Shown here: piece by piece, positions 1 to 12,699 of the stretch
How positions within the stretch are numbered: position 1 is the first letter of the stretch
How the letters are laid out: each line of letters begins with the position of its first letter
Source of the DNA: Heterodera schachtii
Taxonomy: Eukaryota; Nematoda; Chromadorea; Rhabditida; Heteroderidae
Assembly (NCBI GenBank): GCA_023374025.1
Contig: SIJG01000059.1
Location: 765,620-829,619 of the forward strand
Reading direction: 5' to 3'
Length of the DNA stretch: 64,000 bases
The notes under the pieces: generated by a model
Told to the model about the DNA's origin: nothing
Database searches by the model: none
Seen by the model: the letters and a program-made list of their open reading frames with translations, nothing else
Made by a program: the position numbers and the translations under genes

Positions 1-770
1 TTCTTAATTTAAAGGTCTTGATTAAAACTATTAAACTTATTTATTGGGATTTAAATTTCAAATAAATGATATTTACACAAAATATTCAATTAATGTTAAT
101 AAATAATACAAGTAAATAATATGTAAAAAAAAACAAAGTTTGAATGTAAATTTCAAAAGATTATTACTGATTTTAAATTAATTAAGTTTCAATTTTTATA
201 AATATTCTTTTAAGTTATTAAATCATACAGAACATTCAATGTCGTACCTTTTAATACGACAACTTGGCACGTTTTTATGGATACTTATTTTTGATGAAGC
301 AAACCTCTGATTCGGAGTGACTTATCGTACATACATTGCAAATTTTATCCCTAAAAATTAGGGCCACCTCAAAAATTGTTTTAATTTTAATTTTAGATTG
401 CCACGGAGCACCTTTATGCTCTATAAAGCTAATATTATTTAAAACACCCTTGAAGGTTGAAATATAAAATGGATAGCAAAGATACTTGACAGAGTTACTT
501 GAAGAAATATATTAAAGATGCACAAATTTAAATAATATTAAAATTATAAAAATGAAAAACAAAAAAGGAAAGAGGCTTTATGAAATTAGTTCAGTGTTAA
601 AGCATAAATGAATTAAATACTTGAGTTTGAAATCATAGTATTTTTAAATATTGCATAAAATTTATAAGTATATTAAATTTTCACGTTATAATGATATTTT
701 TCGTCACCACGCCCGGCGGTGCGAAAATCGTTAATTTTATTCTTATAATTTTGTTTTTAATGGCAATAAG

Positions 771-815
771 GAACCGGAACCCACGCCTGAGAAAGAGCAA
801 TCGCAAATAATAATT
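771..815 (+). CDS. candidate internal exon, acidic/proline-rich, unidentified
   Basis: A GC-richer island follows an acceptor-like AATAAG and reads in phase 0 as EPEPTPEKEQSQ plus three codons, up to a GT (GTTTCA). Both ends are phase 0. The Pro/Glu composition is unlike the surrounding Asn/Ile/Lys-rich random frames. I recognise no family. The nearest GC-rich neighbour, at 704-725, belongs to a repeat. It could be a short chance open frame. Confidence 0.35.
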
Positions 816-949
816 GTTTCAAATTTAAAATCTATTTTTTTAAACAATTTATTCAACAATTACATTTTTTTATGACAAGAAGGGAGACAGAGTTTATCCA
901 AAAACTGTCCAAATTTTGTGTCAAATTTAATCAAGATAAAATATTGGCA

Positions 950-1090
950 TTATGCAATAAAATTTCAAAAATGAACATAATTTTATGAAATCAGAAAAAA
1001 TCTAGTCACTACTCAAAAATAAGAACTTTTCTGATAATGGGCCGATCCTCCCCTTCCGCCTTTTAGGAGTTTTTCGGAGTTATTTATCAC
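950..1090. repeat. dispersed AT-rich repeat, copy 1 of 3
   Basis: The motif 'tcagaaaaaat.tagtca', followed by 'atcagaacatt' and a GC-richer 'ccgatc' tail, recurs at about 1560-1715 and 3210-3360. The three copies lie within 2.4 kb of one another. Nothing coding is visible in them. Confidence 0.45.
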
Positions 1091-1096
1091 GAATAT

Positions 1097-1367
1097 GACA
1101 TCCATTTCGCCTAATTTCGAACAAGACACGAATTCGAACAAAAATTCGAAATTTATATTTATTACAAATTGTGCATTTATGTAACAAAATGATACGAAAG
1201 TGTCTTGTGACTTTTATAATACTAGCATGTCTTTCAGTTTTATCCATGTAAATAACCATATTCTTTTGTTTTTTATGTAATGAAGTTGCATAAATGTGAA
1301 TTTTTAAAACATGTCTATTTTATGTTCTAATCGGGTCCGGGATTCGAAATTGGGCGAAATGGATGTC
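1097..1367. repeat. TIR element (MITE-like), about 270 bp
   Basis: The left end gacatccatttcgcctaat and the reverse complement of the right end gacatccatttcgcccaat match over about 26 bp with one difference. The interior is AT-rich and non-coding. A single diverged end of the same family lies at about 1729-1900 and another at about 43376-43480. I could not define a target-site duplication, so the superfamily is unassigned. Confidence 0.6.
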
Positions 1368-2057
1368 TGTCTGATTCGCGCTCATTGTCAGCAACTCGAG
1401 AATCTCTAAATAAAATATTCACATGACCAATAAAAAATAAAAATGTCTATGCTTCATAGCATTTGCATATCGTTCAGTTCAATATATATATTTTTATATG
1501 AAGGAGACGGATTTATTTTGCGTAAAAAGTTAAGCGAGATAAATAATAACATTATGTCATGAATCCATAAATTAAAATAATTTTAAGAAATCAGAAAAAA
1601 AATAGTCAATAGTAATAACCTGCATATTACTGATAAATCAGAACATTTTTTTTAATATTTTACCCTCCAAATCAGAACATTTGCCGATCATAAATTTTTA
1701 ACAACTCCCAAAAATAGAAATCTAACGTCCATTTCACTTAATTTCGAACCCTGGACCCGAATTCAAACAAAAACCGAAACTTAAATTTTTCAAAATTGAC
1801 ATTTATGCAACAAAATCTATCAAAATGCACGATATAACGTCTCTTGTGACTTTTATAATTTTTGGTGCAAGTCTTTGAGTTTAACCATGTGAATAGCCTT
1901 ATCAAAAGAAAAGAAAGCTGAAAAATAAATTTGCTTGTTGACAAATAAATGTCATTAAGTTCAAAAAATTGAGAAAACAGTTACCTTTTTATGCCAAAAA
2001 AAGCCAAACAAATTTAAACTGAAAATTTATTGCTGTTGTCCGTTAATTCAAAAATAG

Positions 2058-2094
2058 ATATAATGGTGCCCAGCAGTATTGGCAGTCTCCACCT
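2058..2094 (+). CDS. candidate short exon, unidentified
   Basis: The segment lies after AAATAG and before GTTTAA. In the +1 frame it reads YNGAQQYWQSPP, while the other two frames are also open. It is GC-richer than its surroundings. It is too short to identify, and its place in any gene is unknown. Confidence 0.25.
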
Positions 2095-2734
2095 GTTTAA
2101 ATTTATGGATAATGAAGTGAAAATTATGCAAAAATTACCAATTATCCTTGATTAAAATTTTATTTAGTTGGGGCCGGGAAGTAGTGTCCAAACCTTGGCA
2201 ATAACAATAAAACTAACAATTGTAAAAAGTTCAATCATCGACTATTGTCTAGAAGCAAATAGGCATAATAAAAAGAATTTTTGATTAAATAGAACAGATT
2301 TAAATAAAGTGACCAACATTTATCTCATTAATAAAATAAAAATTGTTTTTATTACGCATTTTTTATAGCATTAATAATAATAATTAGGAAACTTAACTTA
2401 ATCTTGAACATTAATTAGAAAAAACCTTTTATAGATTAAAAAAATAAAAATGAACAAATATATCGATGTAATAAAAATAAATTGAGGAAGAAATAATTTC
2501 ACTAATCGATGAATGTATGTTGCACGAGATAATATTAAAAACCTTATTTATTACGCAAAATAAATTATAGACAAATAAAAAGTTTGTTGGTTCAAAAAAT
2601 GAAGGAGAAAAATAATAAATTAACTAAAATTAAAAAAGTTTAATTAGATTTATTATATTTTTTGGATTGCTCGTATCGACACGTAGAACAAATTCACCAG
2701 AGACTTTACTTGAAATATGTGAAATAATTAAATT

Positions 2735-5700
2735 GAAAAATATCATTTGTCTAAATTTAATTTAACTAGTTTTTAAAAACCATTGCAAATTCAAACTATA
2801 AATGTAAAAAATTTATAATTAAATACATTAAACACAGAAAACGTAATAATTTTTTATCTATATTATCCGTAATTTGTTAACATTTAAAAATAATCATTTC
2901 GAATTAGACTAAACTAAAAGCAAAATAAGTAAAAAAAATTAATTTGCATATAACTACAAAAATACACAAAATAATGGGTGCCATTCTCATGTAATAAAAA
3001 TATATATAATTTCGAGCTTTAAATATAAGATAAACAATAATCATAAAAATATATTTTAAAATTCAAGAAATTATTTTTATGTTGAAGACGAGAGTGAATT
3101 AAAATTATGAACAAAAAATATTTTATTTAAATAAATAAACATTACAAAAGAATTTTTAAAAATTAATAGCATATACAAAAATAATAAATAAATTCATAAA
3201 TTAAAATAAATTATGAAATCAATAAAATTTGGGTCATTACTCAAAAATCAGAACATTGCTAACAAATTGTGACGTTTTATTTTAAGATTTACCCTCCAAA
3301 TCAGAACATTTCTGGGTAATAGTGCTGATCATTAATTTTTTAGAACTCCCTAATGAGTATAAATAAAAGTTATTTTAAAATTTATAGAATATATGAAAAT
3401 AAATAAATAAATCTATGATTCGCAGCAAATGCATAGTTTTCAAGTGAAAAATAAAAATTTTTAGATTTACTTGATAAAAACTGATGATAATTCTTTAATT
3501 TAAGTAAAATAACCTGTTAAATAAATAAAAAAACAGCAAAAATATGTAATAATTAATTAATATAAAAAGATTGTCATTTCCCTGGATAACTTATATGTAT
3601 ATGAAAGAACGATTATCTTCATCTAAAAAAGTTTTGAACAAAATGAAAATATTAAAATTAAAAAACTATAGAAATTTCCAGCTAATTTGAGAATGAGATG
3701 ATAATTAGAAAGGAAATATAATCGGCAGGAATTTAAATTTAAAAATATGCAATTGACTAAAGTCATTTCATTTTCTGTTTCTTATTACGGAATACCATAA
3801 ATACATTAATGACATCTCTAGAAGAAAACATTCTCAATTTTAAAATATTATAAAAACGAATATAAAGAAAGATTTTATAATGACAAGATAACCAACACGA
3901 TTATGCAAAAGTAAAAACCTAATTACTCAAAATTTATTTATCAAGATTAAATGATAAATTAGAAAGAAAATTATTCAATTACAAAAGACGTGAAATAAGA
4001 AATATAAATTAATAATTGATATTTGCGATGAATTTTATTTTAAACGAACACGAAGTTTAAATTTTTAATGAGATAATCTGCAAGAAAAAAAAGTTTGCAA
4101 CTTCTGCAGATAATATATAATATTTTTAAATACCACAAAATATGGAGAACTTGTAAACTTGTGTACATTAAGGGTACAGATGCCATGATTTATCTTTAAA
4201 TACCAAATATATGTTTATATTTACAGATGAATAAAAAGCAAAATTTAATTTATTAAAAATGCAAATTTATATAAATATCACTTAGTTTTATAACAAAAAA
4301 AATATTTTTATTATGGATTTACTACATTAATTAACAAAATAATTTTTTAAAAATTGAAAAACTATACAATATAATCTTTAAAAAATAAAAGTCATAATTA
4401 AAGCTGGGATTTGTATGTGCTAAAAATCCCGAAATATTTTTGCGTAAAAATTCCAAAAAAAATTCTCGTTCTTTATCATTTTCGCCCGCACAATTGCAAA
4501 AGAAATACATTTCAAGGTATTTCGAAAGTAAAATTCATTTTTTTGCGATAATTTTTTTTGTAAATTTCAAAGCTCCTGCAGAAAACTTCGAATTCCAATG
4601 AACAATTAAGAATTCGATTTGAATACTTTTGGCATTTGAAATAAATTAATAAATTCTGCAAATGGTGTGAGAAATTGCAAAAATTTGATTTGTAGAGGTG
4701 TATTTTTCAATTTTCTTAATATTTTTCTAAAAAAAATATGTAAAAACATAAAAATCTCAACTAGCCATAATGATGCATGCAATCGACTATAGTCATTTCA
4801 TTTTTCGTTACTATTATGAGGATATCATCCAATCAATTGAAAATACTCGGTTTTTATACAATAACTTTGTTCATTCGAACAAACCCTATATTTTTGGTAT
4901 CATTCGAAAGTACAAAGTCTAACGAAGGCAAAAATATATAAAATCGCAGCGTTTAGGCAATTACCAAAAAAGATTTGATTAATTAAGTAAATACTTATTA
5001 TTTTCGTTTGTAACTTTCTTGAAATGTTAGAATTTTCTTGTTTTCTCGTATTATTACATTATTTAGACTTTGATTTTCGAATGATACCAACAAGATAGGG
5101 TTTGTTCGAGCATGAACAAAGTTATTGTATAAAAACCATTGATTGGACTCATAAAGTGCACTAGAGCCAAAAAATTATAAAAACAATAAATTACAAATAT
5201 TTATTAATGTAATCAATGCAAGAAACAGTGGGCGAATAAATAAATTTATAATGCAACATGTACGAAAGAAATTAAAAACAAAAATTATTTATGAATTATA
5301 ATTCTCTAAAATTACGATAAACGCTAGATATGAAGAATATCGGAATTGTTAATTATTTTGTCAGATTAAAGATTTCAATAATTACACAAAATTCCATAAA
5401 AATAAACATTGGATTATTAATTATTTAAATGGATATAAGCCAAAAACAATAAAAAGCTGAGAATAAACATTAAAAATGTGGAAATATTTACAAAACTTTT
5501 AACCGACAAAGTCCGTTGTGGCCAGTAAAATAAAAATAATTAATTCATAACATTACTTTAAAAAGGCATCATTTCATCATTAACATGTAAGAATGATCAT
5601 ATTTCATGGATGGTATCAAAAAATAGTTGTTCTCACATTTAAAAAAAATGTAAAATGGAATAATTTTTAAATCTGTCCAATATTCTAATTTTTTTAAACT

Positions 5701-8396
5701 TTAATGTGAAAATTTATATAATCAAAAACTCAAAAAGAAATTTTGTGTTTTATAGAGATTTTTCAGTTTTAAAAAATAATATTTCTATTTCGACAGCGAA
5801 TTTATAAGAAAATTTACGAAGAACAAATAATCAATTAAATAGTAGAAAATTTTTTAAAAAGTAAAATATTTTAAATCTAATATAAAAAATATTTTTATTT
5901 CAGCTTCGTTAAATGATGAATAATATCAAAATAGATAAAAAAATCTTCAAAAGAAGAATTAAATTATTTAATTTCAAAAAAGCAACTTGTTACTTATAAA
6001 AAATATATGAAAATAAATAATAAGTCAATAAATAATGTATTACTTTTAAATGAAATAATTGCGTTTTTATAAAAAGCTTTAAAATTAAAAGCATATGCAA
6101 AAATATATCTTTTAAATTATTAAAAATGCGCATGGCAATGAATAATATGGGAACTATATTACAAGTTAAAATTATAATTATAATTTTAAGATATACTCGG
6201 TACTTGTTTATTAAATAATTTAAAACATATATTCATCTGGAACGATGAATGATGGTTAATAAATTTCCAACTATCAAATACTAAATCTGTAGATTACATT
6301 AAATAAAATTAAAACATATTCATTCAATTTTACCTTCAAAGACAAACAAACCATTGTATAGGCAAACCATGCCAAGAAATACTAACCCATGTTAATAAAC
6401 TAGAAAATTATATATTTTTGAATTATTTACAAGTTATTTATTTTGAAAGATATTCATTTATTTGATTCCAATAAAATATTTTAGTCTTTTTAATTTTTAA
6501 TTCAAAAGAATTCACTTAAGTTTTTTATATAGTATGTTTCACTTTCATTAATTTTAGAAAATTTTATAGAGAATACATACGCTATCGAATATTATCATGC
6601 TACATTAAATTTAAATTAGATGTTCAAACAATGTATAAATTACTAAAATCTATAAATTTTTACCGAAAAATTTAAAATATTCAAAACTAAAAAAAAATTA
6701 TTTAAGTATAAATTCATAATATCAATAAAAACATATATAGAAAATAAACTAAATAAATATATAAAATAAATGAATTTAAAATTTTAAGACTTGAATTTGT
6801 AGATCAAGAAGATCAAATAATTTAATATTCACATTAACAGCAATTATATAATAGATATATAATAAATTGAAAATATCCTAGTCATGTCCAATAATCGTAC
6901 ACACAAGCCACGGGACCGTGGGTTCCTTTGCAAGAATAAACATAAAGAAAAAGAATATCATTACAAATAACCCTATTAAAAATTTAAATAGAAAGTTAAT
7001 TATATGAGATAAAAATAAATTAGATGCATTTATTTGAGCTATCAATGAAACAAGAATTTAAATTTATGAAATAAATAAAAGAAGTTAAGAACACAAATGA
7101 AAAAATGAAATATAATTATAAGTTATCAAAATCTATTTTTACACTTTTAATCTGAAATTCTATATTTTATAATTGAAATAATTGTTAATTAAATTTGAAT
7201 TATTGTTTCAATTGATCTTTTTCAATAATTAAAAAATATTTAATCGGAGAAAACATTATCAAAAGAAAAGCAATTTCTATTTTTTCTTTTAATTAAGTAA
7301 AATTGATATTTTTTGACTGGAAATAATAAATAAATAAAAGCAAACAAGCAAACAACTAAATACAGATACTATAAGAGATAACCTAAACAAAACTAAAGTA
7401 CCAATGGAGCTCACATCGAACTTTGCAGTACAATTTTAAAATAAATTTAAAAATTGTAAATTAACAAATTCTTTACATTTTATAAAAACATCAATACTTT
7501 ATGATTTTAAAAATAAACAATTTTAAAACCTTTAAATATTTCAAATAATAATTTTTTAAGTTTCAATATGTTACTTAGAAATGGTCTAATTGCGACGTGA
7601 ATTGATAATTACAGCCGTAAAAGAAATACATGAATTTAATTTAAACCCGTGTTGATTATATAAAAAAATTTTGTATAATTATATTTTCCAAAAAAGAAAA
7701 TTGCTATAAATAAATTATTTTTATCCGAAATTTGTGATCATAAATTTACAAATTTTAGATTGTCATTATTCATTTAATACCTCCCCATTTATAATTTACC
7801 TTTCAAACTTTCAAAATGAAACCGAAAAATTAAGCAAAATGTGAATTGTAAATTTGAATTGAAAATACAATTTCTCAAGAGAAAGGCACTCAATAAATAA
7901 TCATTTAAAAGAAATTTATTTATCCAAAAATGAAAATGCTATGAGAAAGTTAGAAAAGTTTATATACATTATTGTATGTACATGATAAAAACAATAGAAG
8001 AAACATAATTTAAAAAAATCGGTAATAAATGTAAGTAAATATAAAATAAAGAAACAAAGGTCTTTTGTCAAGATGAAAACAGTGTTACGAAAAATGCAAA
8101 AATTAAATTCTAAAAATTAATCATTGATGAGTTCCAATAGATTGGGTGTAATTAGAATGGAATATATTTGAATAATTTTAAAAGAGAAAAATTAAAGGTA
8201 CAAAAACTTGCAAATTGCAAAAAATCAAATATAAAATATTTGCAAATTTAACAATTATTTGAACATGCCTAAAAATAGAATTAAATTAACATTTATTGCA
8301 AATAAATATTAGGCCCAAATAATCAAGATAACAGGTGGTTTTTTACAAGATGAAACCAAATTTAAGTAAATCTCAAAAATTTAAAGTCGAAAAATT
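2735..8396. other. AT-rich stretch with no supported gene
   Basis: This 5.7-kb block is mostly A/T with A exceeding T on the + strand. It contains the TIR element at 4829-5146 and a repeated 'gcaat.gact..agtcatttcattt' motif at 3747-3780 and 4770-4805. Small open islands (for example 3085-3110 and 4150-4195) are too weak to call. A short GC-rich near-palindrome (ccacgg-gac-cgtgg) sits near 6908. Confidence 0.6.
4829..5146. repeat. TIR element (MITE-like), 318 bp, long imperfect TIRs
   Basis: The ends are ccaatcaat...attgattgg. The inverted arms run about 75-85 bp with a few indels and share cores such as tttttatacaataacttt and ggtatcattcga. The interior is AT-rich without coding. Flanking bases show no clear duplication. 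The long arms could fold into a stem-loop if transcribed. Confidence 0.75.
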
Positions 8397-8504
8397 ATGG
8401 CGGCTATTGGCATAGCTGTGGGCGATGTTTCGACCCAGAGGACCAGCTTGAGGATGGAAAAATATGGCATTAAATATTTTTATGATCAAAGTTACGATTT
8501 TTAA
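8397..8504 (+). CDS. short ATG ORF or exon in a GC-rich island, unidentified
   Basis: ATG to TAA, 35 codons, beginning MAAIGIAVGDVSTQR. The first 65 bases are clearly GC-richer than the flanks, and the tail (YFYDQSYDF) is AT-rich. The minus-strand frame through the island is also open (contains HPQAGPLGRNIAHS), so the coding strand is not certain. No splice site is decisive. No family recognised. Confidence 0.3.
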   Translation: MAAIGIAVGDVSTQRTSLRMEKYGIKYFYDQSYDF

Positions 8505-9293
8505 TTGCTAAAAATTGATAAATAGGTTCCTATATTGTGCTAAGAATGATGAAATAAACGCAAAAAACTGGAAAATGTCAAAAAGTGGTGAAATATGTAA
8601 TTGCCTAAAACTAAAACTTCCGTTTCAATATTAAAAAAAACTTTTCAATTAAATAATAGACAAAAGCTGAGAAATAAATTAGAAAGTTAATAATGTGAAT
8701 CGTAAAAGTTCCAAATACATAAAACGAATTACCCAATGAACTATAAATTACAATTACATATACTTGAAATTTAATCAAATATATAAAGATGGAGTAGCCA
8801 AAAATGAAGAAACACTTAAAATTCAAATTGCCAATACAATTTAAGAAAATGATATTCAGTTAAATTAATTCAATAAAATTTAAACTTTGCAAGAATGTAA
8901 ATTAACATTTAATATTAAAAATAATAAAATTTAAAAAAATGGTAATAATATGAAATGGCAAAGAAATAAATTATTCGGAGGATAAGTAAATCACAATAGA
9001 AAATTAGTAGTGACATAAATTTTTTTATTAATCATAATAAAAAAGAAAACTATTGCAAATAAAAGAAATTTTATTAAATTTCAATTTAAAGGATAACAAA
9101 TAAATTAATATTCATTTCGCTTAAATTATAGCAAAATTTAAATTATATAAAGTCACGAATGTGGATACAGACAACAAATTTGCATAATAACAATAGTAAT
9201 AATAATATACTGAATTTATTTTTTACGCCTCAATCTTTTGGGGTTAAAAACATCGGACATTGAGGAAAAAGTTGGTTATAAATTTAAGTCATG

Positions 9294-9339
9294 ATTTTGT
9301 CAAGAAGCATAAAAAAGGTTTTATGCTTCTTGACAAAAT
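9294..9339. repeat. perfect 21-bp inverted repeat with 4-nt loop
   Basis: The left arm at 9294-9314 and the right arm at 9319-9339 are exact reverse complements (core caagaagcat / atgcttcttg), separated by aagg. As RNA it would form a perfect 21-bp hairpin. No T-run terminator follows. It could be a snapback duplication or a small-RNA precursor. Confidence 0.85.
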
Positions 9340-9779
9340 TATTTTCTTATTCATTTTATTTTATGGAGTGCAAAATTTCATTTTTTGATCAGTACAAGCA
9401 AAGCTTTTTAATAAAAAAATCGCCATGTTTGCAAAACTTAAAACATAAACTCTCGATAAGGCCATAAATTTTCAAGCTTTAATCAATAGGAATTTTTGTG
9501 AAAGTAGGCATGACTTAAATTAAGGCATTTCTCTGAAAAAATTCAAATGATTATGACAACTACAAACTGAATAAAAATTTGAACGAAAATTGATCATTTT
9601 CTGTCTTAAATTCCAATTTCAGTTTGGAGTACCGGTTTTTTTTTTAATTGAGATCAACGTAGAATTTGTTTGTATTTAATTTGTGATTAAAAATAGTTTA
9701 CTAATATTTCCTTGTATAATAAATAATTGGCATAATTTACAATTTTAAATGCATCGGAATTTGAATAAAATAGCTTCTT

Positions 9780-9897
9780 CATTTTGCGGTTTTTCTCAAA
9801 AAACCACAAAAAGCCTCAAAGCCTCATTTTGAAAATTTAGCCTCATTGAACTATCAAAAAACCACAAAATTAGGCTAAAGCCTCAGATCTGCCAGCA
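9780..9897. mobile_element. possible terminus of a non-autonomous hAT-like element
   Basis: The segment has repeated 'gcctca' and 'aaaccacaaaa' motifs and ends in ctgccagcactg, whose reverse complement cagtgctggcag resembles the CAGTGCTGG-type ends of hAT elements as I remember them. The partner end and target duplication were not found, so the call is weak. Confidence 0.3.
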
Positions 9898-9904
9898 CTG
9901 GTCA

Positions 9905-10084
9905 TAACTTTTGTTATCTTCTGTCTCTCTCATTATCTTTTTTTTCTGTGTTCTTTGTTAGAAAATCAATACAAATTGACGCTGTTGCGTCACACCTTTG
10001 GCACTGCTCTCAGCACATCATTTGGCTTGGCATTGCCCCCCATCCAATTGGTCGTTCCCCTCCCTTCCCTACTCCACTTCAGTT
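9905..10084 (+). other. pyrimidine-rich tract ending in CAG
   Basis: The + strand switches abruptly to T/C-rich sequence that ends ctactccacttcag. It resembles an extended polypyrimidine tract with a 3' splice site, or a promoter-proximal CT block. Similar tracts occur at 15,655-15,802 and 46,990-47,073. The segment between 9990 and 10084 is GC-rich and open on both strands. Confidence 0.45.
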
Positions 10085-10184
10085 TTCTACTATTGTGCTT
10101 CTCATTTTGATTTTTCTCCAATTGATATTTTTGGCTTAAAAGAAAGCTTAAAAACAATATTGTTTTTTTTGTTATGCTGTGCAA

Positions 10185-10228
10185 CCCCCCCCCCCCCCCC
10201 CCCCTCCTCTCCCCTCTCCCTCTTCTCA
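10185..10228 (+). repeat. poly-C run (C20) plus CT homopyrimidine tract
   Basis: Twenty consecutive C residues (10185-10204) are followed by tcctctcccctctccctc. An uninterrupted homopurine/homopyrimidine tract of this kind can form triplex or G4/i-motif structures, and its length may vary between individuals or through assembly error. Confidence 0.9.
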
Positions 10229-10322
10229 AATAAAAATATCATGATACGAAAAAGGAAAGCACTATAAAATGTTTAGTTATTTTTGAAAAATCAAGAAATA
10301 TGTGTGTGATTCTAAAATGCAG

Positions 10323-10360
10323 AAAAAGCACTGAATGCCTCAGAGCGGCCCGACAATAGC
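10323..10360 (+). CDS. candidate exon (pair with 10591-10662), unidentified
   Basis: Acceptor 'tctaaaatgcag' ends at 10322; the donor is GTATTAA. Read with two leading bases it gives KALNASERPDNS and ends in phase 0. The next candidate exon begins in phase 0, so the two join in frame across a 230-nt intron. A TATA-like ctataaaatg lies at about 10262. No family recognised. Confidence 0.45.
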
Positions 10361-10590
10361 GTATTAATAATTTATTTTTTTATTGTTGGCGGATTTTAAT
10401 AAATTATTGTGGAAACAATCAAATATATAAAAATAATAACTTTTTAACCCAAAATAAATCAATTTTATTTCTTCGTTTCTATCTAAAATTAAATTAAAAC
10501 AATATTTGAAATATTGTTTAAATAAAATTTAACAAATGCGACAAAATCCTTGTTGCTGCAAGAAAAAATAATTTATTTATATTAAACAAG

Positions 10591-10662
10591 GCAAATTTAC
10601 ATTTAAAGTCCCTTCGAATGGAAGTGCTACAATGTCATGAACACACTACGGACATGAATATT
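10591..10662 (+). CDS. candidate exon, 24 codons, unidentified
   Basis: It follows 'attaaacaag' and precedes GTTTTATT. The phase-0 frame reads ANLHLKSLRMEVLQCHEHTT plus DMNI. GC content is visibly above the flanks. It is phase-compatible with 10323-10360. A competing frame (KQGKFTFKVPSNGSATMS) is also open, so the exact reading is uncertain. Confidence 0.4.
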
Positions 10663-11751
10663 GTTTTATTAATACAACCAATTTTTATTTTAACAATTTA
10701 TTCAATTTAATTTAGGTAATTACATAAAATTAAATAAAAGGTTTCACTTTTATTTTCTCCGTGAATTATATACTAATTATTTCAAAATGCGGTGAAAACA
10801 ATTTGCTTACTGTTGCATAGTTAATTAAATATATTTGAACTTATAAGGTAAATAAGAAAAGCTGGTTAAAAGAAAATTAAAAATATTTCAATTGATAAAT
10901 TAAAGATATCTTCAATTTTTACTTAAAGTAATCAGCCGAAAATTTTAACTATTTCAAATAAAGAAAATTCTAAATGTAAAATAAAATATCTGCTGATCAA
11001 TTGCAGGTTGTCTCTTGATTTAAACAAAAGTCAGTACAGCTCCAATTTTTAAAACTTTAAAATTTATATTTTATTCTATTGATTAATGTGACAATAACAA
11101 ACACTATAATTTTTATTTGAATTATCTTCTAGTATTGCCAAAATCATAAAAATTGCAATCTATTATCGAGTTTTAAAAATTTCAAATAAAGAAATATACA
11201 TAAGAAATTATTGAGAAATATTTTAATATTTTTTAAAACCAATAAAATTTGGAGACAGGCACCAACTTGCTAGTGTTTTAACTCGAAACACTAAACAAGT
11301 AAAGTTTTAAGGTCGAGAAAGCAAGAATCAAACAAGAAATCGAAAGTCGTCACATAACAGTTTTTCAAATTTAAAATAAAATTGGCTTTCTCTGGTGGCA
11401 AAAAAGAACAATGAAAGAATCATCGACAAGGCATAAGAACAATGAAGCGAAAATATCCGATTATAGTGAAACATAAATTACTGAATTAATTATAATATAA
11501 AAATAAAAACATTAAAATGCGCATTAACACCGGCACGAATAGTAACCAAATGTAAAGACAAATGAAAAAATTAAAGTACGAGCCATGATACAGGAGAATC
11601 AAAAAAAAAAAGTCATTAGAAAATATTTTAATATATTGACTGACAATTAAGGAAATTATTAATTATTTTACCAAAATGTAAATAAAGGTTATTACATATG
11701 TATGAAAATATTAACATTTTAATATATATTCCCAAACAATATGCGCAATAG

Positions 11752-11787
11752 TCTTCTGCGTAAATCGCACCGGTTTGTGGACGTAAA
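11752..11787 (+). CDS. candidate exon with a strong donor, unidentified
   Basis: The exon ends at AAA|GTAAGTGT, a near-consensus 5' splice site, and starts after GCAATAG. Only the frame with one leading base stays sensible: LLRKSHRFVDV, ending in phase 2. The 36-nt length fits the very short exons seen elsewhere here. Confidence 0.45.
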
Positions 11788-12090
11788 GTAAGTGTTTTAG
11801 CAACTAAAATCCTTTAAACATTTACATCATGGAAAAAATAAATGTTTGATAAAATCTATAATTTTACAATCAATAATTATTGACAATTTGTGGCCGATAA
11901 AATATTATAAATAATAATTATTAAGTAAATAAAATTAATGAAATATAATATAATAAAATAAAAATGATTAATAAAGAATACAGAACTTATTATTGCTAAA
12001 AATAGCATATTTTTTCACAATTAATAAAAACTCATTAAATTTTTTGTTCTGTAGTATAAGCTACAAAAATCCAAAAATTCTAAAAAGATA

Positions 12091-12267
12091 ATGAACAGTT
12101 CAATTTCCACTGCTTTACGTACCTTTCTCATCTCAAAATACGTGCATACAATTGTAAACTCCTTCATTTATATCAGCTATGCACGGACAGGGAAAAACAT
12201 TATGAGGGGCCGACTTCCACTTGTTAAACAGCATTTGCCGCCGAGACACCAGTTTACGATTTTTTAG
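12091..12267 (+). CDS. 58-codon ATG ORF in a GC-rich island, unidentified
   Basis: ATG to TAG, beginning MNSSISTALRTFLISKYVHT and ending PPRHQFTIF. The island has about double the G+C of its flanks. It could instead be two exons: an acceptor (ccttcatttatatcag) lies at 12160-12175, and GTGCAT at 12141 could be the matching donor, but that intron would be only about 35 nt. No family recognised. Confidence 0.35.
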   Translation: MNSSISTALRTFLISKYVHTIVNSFIYISYARTGKNIMRGRLPLVKQHLPPRHQFTIF

Positions 12268-12389
12268 AAAGCATTAAATATAAAGCAATGTCGAAATTTG
12301 AAGCAGTTTAAAATAAAAATAATTTTTGTAAAAATTTTAATAAAAAGAAAAGACCTAATTAAAAAACTATGTATTAAAACGAAGAAAGA

Positions 12390-12455
12390 ATGTCTCAAGC
12401 TCAAGTTGAGTTAGAAGAATATACAAATAAATACTTAATTATATTGGCTTTATGA
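12390..12455 (+). CDS. candidate initiation exon or small ORF
   Basis: ATG-initiated frame MSQAQVELEEYTNKYLIILA then L and TGA. The AT-rich 5' flank (aaaacgaagaaagaat) is shared with the unrelated core at 59,347. A donor-like GTTGAG occurs after AGCTCAA, so only the first few codons may be exonic. Function unknown. Confidence 0.25.
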   Translation: MSQAQVELEEYTNKYLIILAL

Positions 12456-12699
12456 AAAATTAACGGAAAATTAATTACGAAAAACAAAAAAAACACCAAA
12501 AAAGAATTTCTTTCAAGAAAGCATAATGATTAAGCACAAGACTGCGAAGGCCGAGTTTCTGATTTTAATTTTATATAATTATTAAATGGAAATAAAACTA
12601 TTTTTTCTTAGCTTAAATTTTAAGAAAGCATTATACCATCGTAAACTAGATTTAAATAAATTAAAATTAAAAAATTTATTAAACAAACTATAATGAAAA

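Noticed and set aside
8397..8440. AAIGIAVGD as a P-type ATPase hinge motif
   Set aside because: Only a short resemblance; the preceding GDGxNDxPAL motif is absent and the following residues do not fit.
9990..10267. Overlapping ORFs on both strands near 10.0-10.27 kb
   Set aside because: They exist because the CT/poly-C tract lacks stops; the frames run straight through C20. Only a possible splice acceptor is kept.
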